This document shows, piece by piece, positions 1 through 5,338 of a stretch of DNA of 6,169 bases. The notes beneath the pieces are model-generated. The model had not been told where the DNA came from, did no database searches, and saw nothing but the letters and a program-made list of their open reading frames with translations. This stretch comes from RUG11247 sp050945995 (GTDB lineage Bacteria > Bacillota > Clostridia > Christensenellales > Aristaeellaceae), in the NCBI GenBank assembly GCA_050945995.1, contig JBMNUA010000151.1:1-6169 (forward strand), given 5' to 3'. The stretch's first letter is position 1, and every line of letters starts with the position of its first letter. Both the position numbers and the translations under genes were made by a program.

Positions 1-979
1 GCGCAAACAGCGGGTAGTTGGAGAAGGACTCCTGCACGCTCGCCACCTGCACATCGACCTCGCCCGCGATGACCTTCATGTTCACAAGGTCGGTGGACTC
101 GACGATCGAGATGATCGCGTTGTCGATATAGGGAAGCTGCTGCCCCGCCTGGTCAACCGCCCAGTAGTAGGGGTTGCGCTCGTAGGTGATGGTGTTCGTC
201 GTCGCGGGATCAACCGTCATGATCCACGGGCCGAGCACGGGCAACTCCATGTTCTTCTGGTCGTTGTACTTGTCCTCGAACATGGTCGTCCAATCGTCAA
301 AGCCCTCCGCATCGAGCACAGCTGCAAGCTCGTCCGCCGTCAGGTAGGCGGCGTGGAACTGCTTGAGGTACTCGGACGGATACACAAAGCGCGAATTCTC
401 ATTGTACGCCCAGTACGCGGTGTACAGGGGCTTGGGCGCCTCGAAAACGAGCGTCCAGGTGGTATCGTCCGCCGCGGTGAACGTGCAATCCTGGTAGTAG
501 CTCTCCGAAGGGGTGAGCTCCTCGTTTTTGATCACATCGTTGTACCAGAACGCGACGTCCGCCGTCGTCACAGGCGCGCCGTTGGACCACTTGAGCCCTT
601 CGCGCAGCGTGAATGTAAACTCGGTCATCTCGTCGTTGTAGGCGAAGCTCTCGAGCCATCCGGTGGTGATGGTCGCGTTGTCGCGCGCGTAGATGAGCGC
701 GTTCGAGCTGAGATAGCCCGTCAGGTGGTGCTGGGCGTGGTTGAACGTGCCCGTTGTGACCGCCTGCCGCCATACGCCGCCGTATGCGCCGACCTCGGGG
801 ACATCCAGCACGTTCGGGTTCGCGGGCAGACGCTCCTCGACCGCGGGCAATTCGCCGCTCTCCACCAGCGCCGCAAGCATGGGCGCTTCGGTATACGCTG
901 CACCTTCGGCGACAGCGAACGCGGGCACGAGGGCGATGACCATCGCCAGAGCCAGGAGTATCGATAGGGACTTCTTCAT
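1..979 (-). CDS. ABC transporter substrate-binding protein, family 5 (DppA/OppA type), 3' end cut by window
   Basis: Extracellular solute receptor that would deliver its ligand to the OppD/OppF-powered importer encoded just upstream. I translated it from the ATG at 979; 326 codons are present and the C-terminus is off the left edge. Residues 1-24 form a signal peptide (MKKS, then a hydrophobic core) ending AFAVA, with likely signal peptidase I cleavage before E25. There is no lipobox cysteine. Family-5 hallmarks follow: YGGVWR near residue 66, then FTLREGLKWSNGAPVTTADV and an FWYNDV stretch, and later YPSEYLKQFH. This wording matches the branch of family 5 that includes oligosaccharide binders as well as peptide binders, so the substrate is open. 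AAGGAGAG at 987-994 lies 7 nt before the ATG and fixes the start. The gene lies 82 bp downstream of the OppF-like gene. I am confident of the family, not of the ligand. Confidence 0.9.
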   Translation of the reverse strand, partial: MKKSLSILLALAMVIALVPAFAVAEGAAYTEAPMLAALVESGELPAVEERLPANPNVLDVPEVGAYGGVWRQAVTTGTFNHAQHHLTGYLSSNALIYARDNATITTGWLESFAYNDEMTEFTFTLREGLKWSNGAPVTTADVAFWYNDVIKNEELTPSESYYQDCTFTAADDTTWTLVFEAPKPLYTAYWAYNENSRFVYPSEYLKQFHAAYLTADELAAVLDAEGFDDWTTMFEDKYNDQKNMELPVLGPWIMTVDPATTNTITYERNPYYWAVDQAGQQLPYIDNAIISIVESTDLVNMKVIAGEVDVQVASVQESFSNYPLFA

Positions 980-986
980 GCGATAT

Positions 987-994
987 CTCTCCTT
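987..994 (-). promoter_or_regulatory. Ribosome binding site of the substrate-binding protein gene
   Basis: AAGGAGAG read on the minus strand, 7 nt before the ATG at 979. It is a strong Shine-Dalgarno sequence for a protein normally made in excess over its transporter. Confidence 0.75.
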
Positions 995-1002
995 TTCTTT
1001 CT

Positions 1003-1018
1003 GGTTTGACGCCAAACC
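1003..1018 (-). other. Small hairpin between oppF-like gene and binding-protein gene
   Basis: GGTTTG and CAAACC form a perfect 6-bp stem around a 4-nt loop in the minus-strand transcript. The bases that follow are purine-rich (AGAAAGAAAAGG), with no U-run, so it is not an intrinsic terminator. Hairpins in this position in transporter operons often protect or mark processed mRNA for the binding-protein gene. That role here is inference. Confidence 0.45.
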
Positions 1019-1020
1019 GG

Positions 1021-1029
1021 GTTATATCA
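1021..1029 (-). promoter_or_regulatory. Possible internal extended -10 promoter element
   Basis: TGATATAAC on the minus strand fits an extended -10 (TGn followed by TATAAC). No recognisable -35 lies 16-18 bp upstream. If active, it would start a short transcript for the binding-protein gene near position 1014, inside the small hairpin. Weak evidence. Confidence 0.25.
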
Positions 1030-1061
1030 AAGCGCGTGCCAGATCGCGCCTTGCATCGGAT

Positions 1062-2078
1062 TCATACGCCCTGAAGCGAAATCTCGGCGTGGCGGATGCA
1101 GCTTGTGCGATGCCCCATCGGATGGTTGGGATCGACGGGGATCAGCTTCATGTCCGCCTCGCGGCACTCGGGCTTTGCATAGCGGCAGCGCGGGTGGAAA
1201 AAGCAGCCCATGGGCGGGCGCGACGGGTCGGGCACCTCGCCCTCGAGCGTCGCCTTGCGCACCGATTTGTCCGCGATGAGCTTGGGCACAGAGCCCAGCA
1301 GCGCCTCGGTGTACGGGTGCGCCGGGTGCGCGTACAATTCCTCCGTCTCGCAGATTTCGACGACCTTGCCCACATACATCACTACCACCCGGTCGGAGAT
1401 GTGCTTTACCGCCGACAGATCGTGCGCGATGAACAGGTAGCTCATGTCGTACTCCTCTTGCAAGTCCTCCAAAAGTCCGAGCACCTGCGCCTGCACCGAC
1501 ACATCCAGCGAGGAGACGGACTCGTCGCACACCATCAGCCGCGGGTTGAGCGACAGCGCGCGCGCGATGCCGATGCGCTGGCGCTGCCCGCCGGAGAACG
1601 CGTGCGGATACCGAACCATGTACTCGGGTCTGAGCCCCACGCGCTTCATCAGCTGCGCCACCATGTCCTGCCGATCGGACTTTGACATGTTCTCAAACAG
1701 GAGCAGCGGCTCTGCGATGATCTCGCGCACCGTCATGCGCGGGTTGAGCGAGGAGTACGGGTCTTGGAACACCATTTGGATTTCGCGCCGGTACGCCTTG
1801 ATCTGCGAAAGCGGCGCCTTCGCAAGGTCGATCATCGAACCGTCGCGCGCCGTGTACTCGATGCTCCCCTCCGTCGGGTCGAGAAGCCGCACGATGCAGT
1901 TGCCCGTCGTCGATTTCCCGCAGCCCGACTCGCCCACGAGCCCGACCGTCTCGCCCTCGTTTATCTCAAAATCAATGTCGTTGACGGCCTTGACATAGCC
2001 CACAACGCTGTTGAAAAAGCCCTTCCGGATCGGGAAATATTTTTTGAGACCTTCCACCTGCAATATCTTTTTGGGCAT
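1062..2078 (-). CDS. oppF: OppF/DppF-like ABC transporter ATP-binding protein
   Basis: Cytoplasmic ATPase subunit of an oligopeptide-type importer; it pairs with the OppD-like subunit encoded upstream. The protein is 338 residues with the start chosen here, usual for the family. Walker A is GESGCGKST (49-57). The Q-loop is FQDPYSSLNP, the signature is FSGGQRQR and Walker B with D-loop is VCDESVSSLDV, a common OppF-type variant. The switch histidine is in FIAHDLS. The C-terminal oligopeptide domain carries HPYTEALL and four cysteines (GCFFHPRC, then a C and a final SC), matching the iron-sulfur or metal site known in DppD/DppF relatives. Open frame continues up to a GTG at 2096 and an ATG at 2093, but GGAGGA at 2086-2091 is 7 nt before the ATG at 2078, so I chose that one. 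The gap after the OppD stop is 14 bp. The substrate (peptide, sugar or nickel) cannot be read from the ATPase. Confidence 0.93.
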   Translation of the reverse strand: MPKKILQVEGLKKYFPIRKGFFNSVVGYVKAVNDIDFEINEGETVGLVGESGCGKSTTGNCIVRLLDPTEGSIEYTARDGSMIDLAKAPLSQIKAYRREIQMVFQDPYSSLNPRMTVREIIAEPLLLFENMSKSDRQDMVAQLMKRVGLRPEYMVRYPHAFSGGQRQRIGIARALSLNPRLMVCDESVSSLDVSVQAQVLGLLEDLQEEYDMSYLFIAHDLSAVKHISDRVVVMYVGKVVEICETEELYAHPAHPYTEALLGSVPKLIADKSVRKATLEGEVPDPSRPPMGCFFHPRCRYAKPECREADMKLIPVDPNHPMGHRTSCIRHAEISLQGV

Positions 2079-2085
2079 GGGATCG

Positions 2086-2091
2086 TCCTCC
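2086..2091 (-). promoter_or_regulatory. Ribosome binding site deciding the OppF-like start
   Basis: GGAGGA on the minus strand lies 7 nt before the ATG at 2078. It would be inside the coding region if either upstream in-frame start (GTG 2096, ATG 2093) were used, and those starts lack a site of their own. It sits 1 nt past the OppD-like stop, which favours re-initiation by the same ribosomes. Confidence 0.7.
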
Positions 2092-2092
2092 A

Positions 2093-3109
2093 TCACTCGT
2101 CGTATCGGAAGCAGCTGACTTTGTGCCCGTTGCCGACATCGACCGCCGGCGGATTCGCCTCATCGCACAGCCCCTTCTTCGCCTTGCGGCAGCGCGGGAA
2201 GTACGCGCAGCCCTCGGGGATCATGTACGCGTCCGGCACGCTGCCCTCGATGTACGCAAGCTTTCTGCCGCGCTCGTCGGTCACCTGCGGGATCGAACGG
2301 AACAGATCCTGCGTGTAGGGATGCAGAGGGTTTTCGAGCAGATCCTTCGTGGTCGCGGTCTCGGCGATCCGCCCGAGGTACATCACCGCCACCAAATCGC
2401 AGGTTTCGGCGATGATGCCGAAGTTGTGGTTGATCATCAGCATCGACATGCCCATCTCCTGCTGAAGGTCTTTCATCAGATCGAGAATCTGCGCCTGCAC
2501 CGTCACGTCGAGCGAGGTCGTCGGCTCGTCGGCGACCAAAAGGCGCGGGTTGCTCGCAAGCGCCATGGCGATCATCGCCCGCTGGCGCATGCCGCCGGAA
2601 AGCTGATAGGGATACTCGTCGATCCGCATCGCGGGCTTTGCGATGCCGACCTTGGCGAGCAGCTCGATCGCGCGCTCGCGCCATCCCGATTTCGGGATGT
2701 CGGTGTGCAGCCGGATCGCCTCGATGATTTGATTGCCGATGGTATATACCGGGCAAAATGAGGTCATCGGCTCTTGGAAGATCATCGCCATTTCGCGCCC
2801 GTGCAACTGCACCAGCCGCTTGTCCTTCTCGGGCAGGCGCGCGACGTCAAACACGCCGACGTTGGATTGAAACAAGATGCTGCCGGATTGAATCCAGCCG
2901 TTTTCGGGCAATATGCGCATGATGGCGTTCGAGGTGACGGACTTTCCGCAGCCCGATTCGCCGACGATGCCCGTCGTCTTTCCGGCGGGGATGTCGTAAC
3001 TGACGGAGTTGACCGCGCTGACGATTCCCTCATCGGTTCTGAATTTCACCACAAGATCGCGTACCTCGACGAGATTCTCCGCATTCTCCATCCGAAGCGC
3101 ATCCGCCAT
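2093..3109 (-). CDS. oppD: OppD/DppD-like ABC transporter ATP-binding protein
   Basis: First gene of the transporter operon; cytoplasmic ATPase partner of the OppF-like subunit. The protein is 338 residues from the chosen start. Walker A is GESGCGKS (50-57), the Q-loop is IFQEPMTSFCP, the signature is LSGGMRQR and Walker B with D-loop is VADEPTTSLDV. The switch histidine is in MINHNFG, where relatives usually have a THD pattern. The C-terminal domain has HPYTQDLF and four cysteines (GCAYFPRC, then LC and SC) typical of the DppD/DppF metal or Fe-S site. An in-frame ATG at 3178 is excluded because it overlaps the -10 box and precedes the likely transcription start near 3170. The ATG at 3157 has no ribosome site. 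The ATG at 3109 has a G-run (3116-3122), a weak site 6 nt upstream, and gives the conserved N-terminus. An ATG at 3091 cannot be fully excluded. Confidence 0.92.
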   Translation of the reverse strand: MADALRMENAENLVEVRDLVVKFRTDEGIVSAVNSVSYDIPAGKTTGIVGESGCGKSVTSNAIMRILPENGWIQSGSILFQSNVGVFDVARLPEKDKRLVQLHGREMAMIFQEPMTSFCPVYTIGNQIIEAIRLHTDIPKSGWRERAIELLAKVGIAKPAMRIDEYPYQLSGGMRQRAMIAMALASNPRLLVADEPTTSLDVTVQAQILDLMKDLQQEMGMSMLMINHNFGIIAETCDLVAVMYLGRIAETATTKDLLENPLHPYTQDLFRSIPQVTDERGRKLAYIEGSVPDAYMIPEGCAYFPRCRKAKKGLCDEANPPAVDVGNGHKVSCFRYDE

Positions 3110-3176
3110 TCGCGTCCCCCCCAATCGCTTTGCGCGCCCGCCGCGCAGGACATTCATATGATCAATATATGCATGC

Positions 3177-3205
3177 ATTATATCATCTGAACCGCTTTAT
3201 TTCAA
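3177..3205 (-). promoter_or_regulatory. SigA-type promoter of the transporter operon
   Basis: On the minus strand the -35 is TTGAAA (3200-3205) and the -10 is a perfect TATAAT (3177-3182), with the optimal 17-bp spacer. The predicted start is near 3170, giving a leader of about 60 nt to the ATG at 3109. The leader start is AT-rich and holds short palindromes (ATGCATGCAT, TGATCA) that could be operator half-sites, though they may be chance. The promoter is strong by sequence, so a repressor or global control is plausible but not shown. Confidence 0.78.
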
Positions 3206-3279
3206 CTGTAAATTCATTTTTTCTGCAACTTGATGAAAATAACCGCCGACAATCGTTCAAGATGCCCGGTTTGTGTCGC

Positions 3280-3308
3280 TTGACAACCCAAGGCGCATTT
3301 GCTACAAT
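3280..3308 (+). promoter_or_regulatory. SigA-type promoter of the small membrane-protein gene
   Basis: A consensus -35 TTGACA (3280-3285), 17-bp spacer and -10 TACAAT (3303-3308) face right. The predicted start is near 3315, about 30 nt before the ATG at 3346. It diverges from the transporter promoter; the two -35 boxes are 74 bp apart. No clear operator lies between them; that stretch (3206-3279) is AT-rich at its left end and otherwise featureless. Confidence 0.8.
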
Positions 3309-3345
3309 TCGTTTGATCAAAGAACGGAGAGGGCGGTGCGGCGAG

Positions 3346-3726
3346 ATGGATCGGGAGGACAGGTTGCGCGCACGGCGCGAGAACCGCGCGCTGTTTCGGT
3401 TCATCGCCGCGTTTTTCATGAGCTGCGCGTTCGGCGCAATCGGCTTTTTCGCCATCTGGACGCTCAAGGACGCCGTTCCCGCGCTGCTGCGCGCCCTGTT
3501 CCCGCCGGAAGCGCAGCAGAATCCGAACCAGCTGATCACCTACGCCACCATGTTCGTCGCGGGCATCGCGTGGCTCGCAGCGTTTCTGTCCCTCTGGTTC
3601 TCGCTTGAGCGCACGGAGCATTTGTCAAAGCGCTTTCTAAAACTTGCGATCTGGTGCGCGTGCGCCGGGCTGATCTGGCTCGCAGGCGAAGGGATGCTGC
3701 TGATCGCGATCCGCTTATCCATATAA
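3346..3726 (+). CDS. Small three-helix membrane protein of unknown function
   Basis: I do not recognise a family. The 126-residue product starts with a charged, arginine-rich cytoplasmic segment (1-14). Three hydrophobic helices follow, at about 16-40, 63-87 and 98-123. The first loop is proline- and glutamine-containing (PPEAQQNPNQ), and the loop between helices 2 and 3 is charged (ERTEHLSKR). By the positive-inside rule the N-terminus should be in the cytoplasm. No enzyme motif is visible; C104 and C106 in helix 3 and E115 within the membrane are the only notable polar positions. The ATG at 3346 was chosen because open frame further left crosses the promoter at 3280-3308 and because GGAGAGGG (3326-3333) lies 12 nt upstream, a slightly long spacing. 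It has its own promoter and terminator, so it is probably a single-gene transcript. Confidence 0.8.
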   Translation: MDREDRLRARRENRALFRFIAAFFMSCAFGAIGFFAIWTLKDAVPALLRALFPPEAQQNPNQLITYATMFVAGIAWLAAFLSLWFSLERTEHLSKRFLKLAIWCACAGLIWLAGEGMLLIAIRLSI

Positions 3727-3729
3727 ATT

Positions 3730-3771
3730 AGAAGCCTTGAAGGACTTCACTCCCTCAAGGCTTCTTTTTTT
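3730..3771 (+). terminator. Intrinsic terminator, possibly bidirectional
   Basis: An 11-bp perfect stem pairs 3730-3740 (AGAAGCCTTGA) with 3755-3765 (TCAAGGCTTCT). Three more pairs beyond one mismatch leave a 6-nt loop. A run of seven T (3765-3771) follows on the plus strand. It begins 3 nt after the membrane-protein stop. From the other side it lies 10 nt past the kinase-like gene stop, but there the tail is only AATTTATAT, so minus-strand termination would be weaker. Confidence 0.9.
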
Positions 3772-3781
3772 GTCCGCGCCG

Positions 3782-4216
3782 TCAACCGCGCGCCATCTCC
3801 TCGATCCTCGCGCAAGCCGCGTCCATCTCATACGCGCCGTCCGCCAGATGCAAATCATGCGCGGCAGCGTCAAACATGCCGTGCTTTTTATCGAGCATCT
3901 CCGCGACGCGCGGCGGCAGCGCGCCGCCCATCCTGCCCGCCATGCGCCGCTTGATCTCATCGATCCCCGCGGTCATATACACGCGCAGACAATTGTCCGG
4001 CAAGAGAGTAAGCTGCTCTTGCTCGCTGATGACATATATGATCTGCGCATCCGGCATCGCCAGCATCTTGGCAAATGTCCGCCGCGCAATATCTGCATTT
4101 TTCTCAAGCCGCAGATAATCCTTCCCGGCGTACACCTGCGCGCCGATGCGCGCCTTCAGCGCCGCCGCGAGCGTGGATTTGCCGGTGCAGCTTTCGCCAA
4201 AGACTGCGATCACCAT
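3782..4216 (-). CDS. Small P-loop kinase-like NTPase
   Basis: A 144-residue protein with an N-terminal beta strand (VIAVF) and a Walker A GESCTGKST (7-15), as in nucleoside, nucleotide and small-sugar kinases. GKDYLRL (31-37) is where such kinases place substrate-binding residues. QIIYVISE (58-65) is a second core strand in the Walker B position. A basic cluster KRRMAGRM (89-96) resembles a kinase lid. HDLHL (120-124) is near the end. It is shorter than adenylate kinase (about 180-215) or shikimate kinase (about 170), so it is a minimal member or a distinct family. The ATG overlaps the upstream isomerase stop by one base (TGATG), and no good ribosome site precedes it. Translation therefore probably depends on ribosomes finishing the isomerase. 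The phosphate acceptor is unknown; a sugar made by the isomerase is one inference, a nucleotide another. Confidence 0.82.
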   Translation of the reverse strand: MVIAVFGESCTGKSTLAAALKARIGAQVYAGKDYLRLEKNADIARRTFAKMLAMPDAQIIYVISEQEQLTLLPDNCLRVYMTAGIDEIKRRMAGRMGGALPPRVAEMLDKKHGMFDAAAHDLHLADGAYEMDAACARIEEMARG

Positions 4217-5058
4217 CAGCCAATCAACCCGCGCAAAAACGCCACAGCGCGCCGGATGTCGGCGGCGGGATCGTCGCCCACCTCGCGCTCGATCGTCAAA
4301 AATCCCTTGTAGCCGATGTCCGTAAGCGCCTGCAAATACGCCGGGAACGGCACGCTGCCCGCGCCGAGCGGCACTTCCGCAAACGCGGGGTCCGCGCCGG
4401 GGTCGCCGTTGACGACGCCGTAGACCACCTCGGGATCGACCTCGCGCAGCCGCACGCCGTCCTTCGCGTGGGTGTGTACGATGTAATCCTTGAGTGTGTG
4501 CACCGCGCGCACCGGGTCGTCGCCCGTCACCATCACGAGGTTCGCGGGGTCGAGGTTCACCGCAACGCCCGTCGAGCCCAATGAATCGAGGAACCGCTTG
4601 AGCGTATCCGCCGTCTCGGGGCCTGTCTCAATCGCAAAATGCGCGCCGAGGCTGTCCGCGTACATCGCAAGCTCGCCGCAGGCATCCTGCATGATCTTAT
4701 ATCTGGGGTGCGCGGGGTCGTCCGGCGTCACGCCGATGTGCGTGGTCACGATGTCCGTGCCCAGCTCCTTCGCCAAATCGAGGATGCGCTTGGAGCGCTC
4801 GATGCGCGCGGGGTTCGCCTGCGCGTCGCCAAATCCCTTGCCCAAGTCGCCGCACAGCGCGGAAATCACAAGCCCGTTGTCCGCAATCTGGCTCATAAAA
4901 TCCCTGCGCCTTTGCCCCACCAGTTCCTCGGGCGACATCTCGCCCGCCGTCGCGTACACCTGCACGCCCTGCGCGCCCATCTGCGCCGCCATCCGCAGCG
5001 CTTCCGCCATCGGTCGCCGGAATGAATCGGCGATCACGCCGATCGGAAACTTGTTCAT
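4216..5058 (-). CDS. Xylose-isomerase-like TIM-barrel sugar isomerase/epimerase
   Basis: A 280-residue protein of the AP-endonuclease-2/xylose isomerase-like superfamily, whose members isomerise or epimerise sugars and related polyols with a divalent metal. Likely barrel strands carry GVIADSF (7-13), GVQVYAT (31-37), ISALCGD (65-71), DIVTTHIG (102-109), HFAIETGPE (140-148), AVNLDPAN (166-173), VHTHAKD (194-200) and FLTIERE (253-259). The expected metal ligands are visible as E144, D170, H197 (or H195) and E257. The substrate is not readable; relatives with this opening are mostly annotated only as sugar phosphate isomerase/epimerase. GGGAGGA at 5067-5073 is 8 nt before the ATG at 5058, which excludes the longer frame starting at 5139. 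It sits 46 bp after the zinc-ribbon gene and overlaps the kinase-like gene by 1 bp. Confidence 0.88.
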   Translation of the reverse strand: MNKFPIGVIADSFRRPMAEALRMAAQMGAQGVQVYATAGEMSPEELVGQRRRDFMSQIADNGLVISALCGDLGKGFGDAQANPARIERSKRILDLAKELGTDIVTTHIGVTPDDPAHPRYKIMQDACGELAMYADSLGAHFAIETGPETADTLKRFLDSLGSTGVAVNLDPANLVMVTGDDPVRAVHTLKDYIVHTHAKDGVRLREVDPEVVYGVVNGDPGADPAFAEVPLGAGSVPFPAYLQALTDIGYKGFLTIEREVGDDPAADIRRAVAFLRGLIG

Positions 5059-5066
5059 ACGATCGC

Positions 5067-5073
5067 TCCTCCC
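5067..5073 (-). promoter_or_regulatory. Ribosome binding site deciding the isomerase start
   Basis: GGGAGGA on the minus strand, 8 nt before the ATG at 5058. The open frame extends to 5139, inside the zinc-ribbon gene, but the conserved N-terminus and this site support 5058. Confidence 0.75.
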
Positions 5074-5104
5074 TGATGTATCCGCAAAGCATCTCCCGCG
5101 CGGG

Positions 5105-5311
5105 CTATCTGAAATACTTAAAGTAGACCACGAGCGCAACGCCGATCCACAGGATGATGGAGATCGGTCTTCGGATGCGCTTGATCTGCTCGTCGGTCAG
5201 CGTGCCGAGCTGCGGGCGGATCTTCTTCCCGCACGAGGGGCAGCGCTCGCTGCCCTCGGGGATGCGCGCATTGCAGCCCGTGCAGCTTGTCATCGGCTTA
5301 TTGTCACTCAT
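5105..5311 (-). CDS. Zinc-ribbon protein with one C-terminal membrane helix
   Basis: A 68-residue protein. C10-x2-C13 and C24-x2-C27 form a classic zinc ribbon, the second pair in CPSCGKK. A charged linker (about 29-48, with DEQIKRIRR) follows, then one hydrophobic helix (about 49-64) and a basic tail KYFR. The ribbon should lie in the cytoplasm, with the helix anchoring it. Such proteins are common in Firmicutes and mostly uncharacterised; this one could recruit a partner to the membrane. AAGGAGG (5319-5325) is 7 nt before the ATG at 5311, an ideal site. It starts 27 bp after the LytR-CpsA-Psr gene stop, so the two are very likely co-transcribed. No function can be assigned from sequence. 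Confidence 0.85.
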   Translation of the reverse strand: MSDNKPMTSCTGCNARIPEGSERCPSCGKKIRPQLGTLTDEQIKRIRRPISIILWIGVALVVYFKYFR

Positions 5312-5338
5312 CGTACCGCCTCCTTGCTCAATCCAATC

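Noticed and set aside
353..2318. Long plus-strand open frames (353-967, 741-1685, 1444-1998, 1764-2318)
   Set aside because: They lie antisense to the well-supported binding-protein and ATPase genes, have arginine- and histidine-rich or otherwise low-complexity translations, match no family and lack ribosome sites. High GC third positions explain them.
1915..2960. Similar DNA at the Walker A regions of the two ATPase genes (about 1918-1936 and 2946-2964)
   Set aside because: This is expected from shared ancestry of OppD and OppF and is not a mobile or regulatory repeat.
3130..3345. Longer N-terminus for the membrane-protein gene starting at 3130
   Set aside because: It would cross the consensus promoter at 3280-3308, and its first 72 residues look like translated regulatory DNA.
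5095..5104. CCCGCGCGGG palindrome between the zinc-ribbon and isomerase genes
   Set aside because: It has no loop, no U-run follows, and its position by the stop codon in GC-rich DNA makes chance the simplest reading.
5059..5139. Longer isomerase start at 5139
   Set aside because: It overlaps the end of the zinc-ribbon gene, and the extra 27 residues do not resemble the barrel family, whereas the ATG at 5058 has a good ribosome site.
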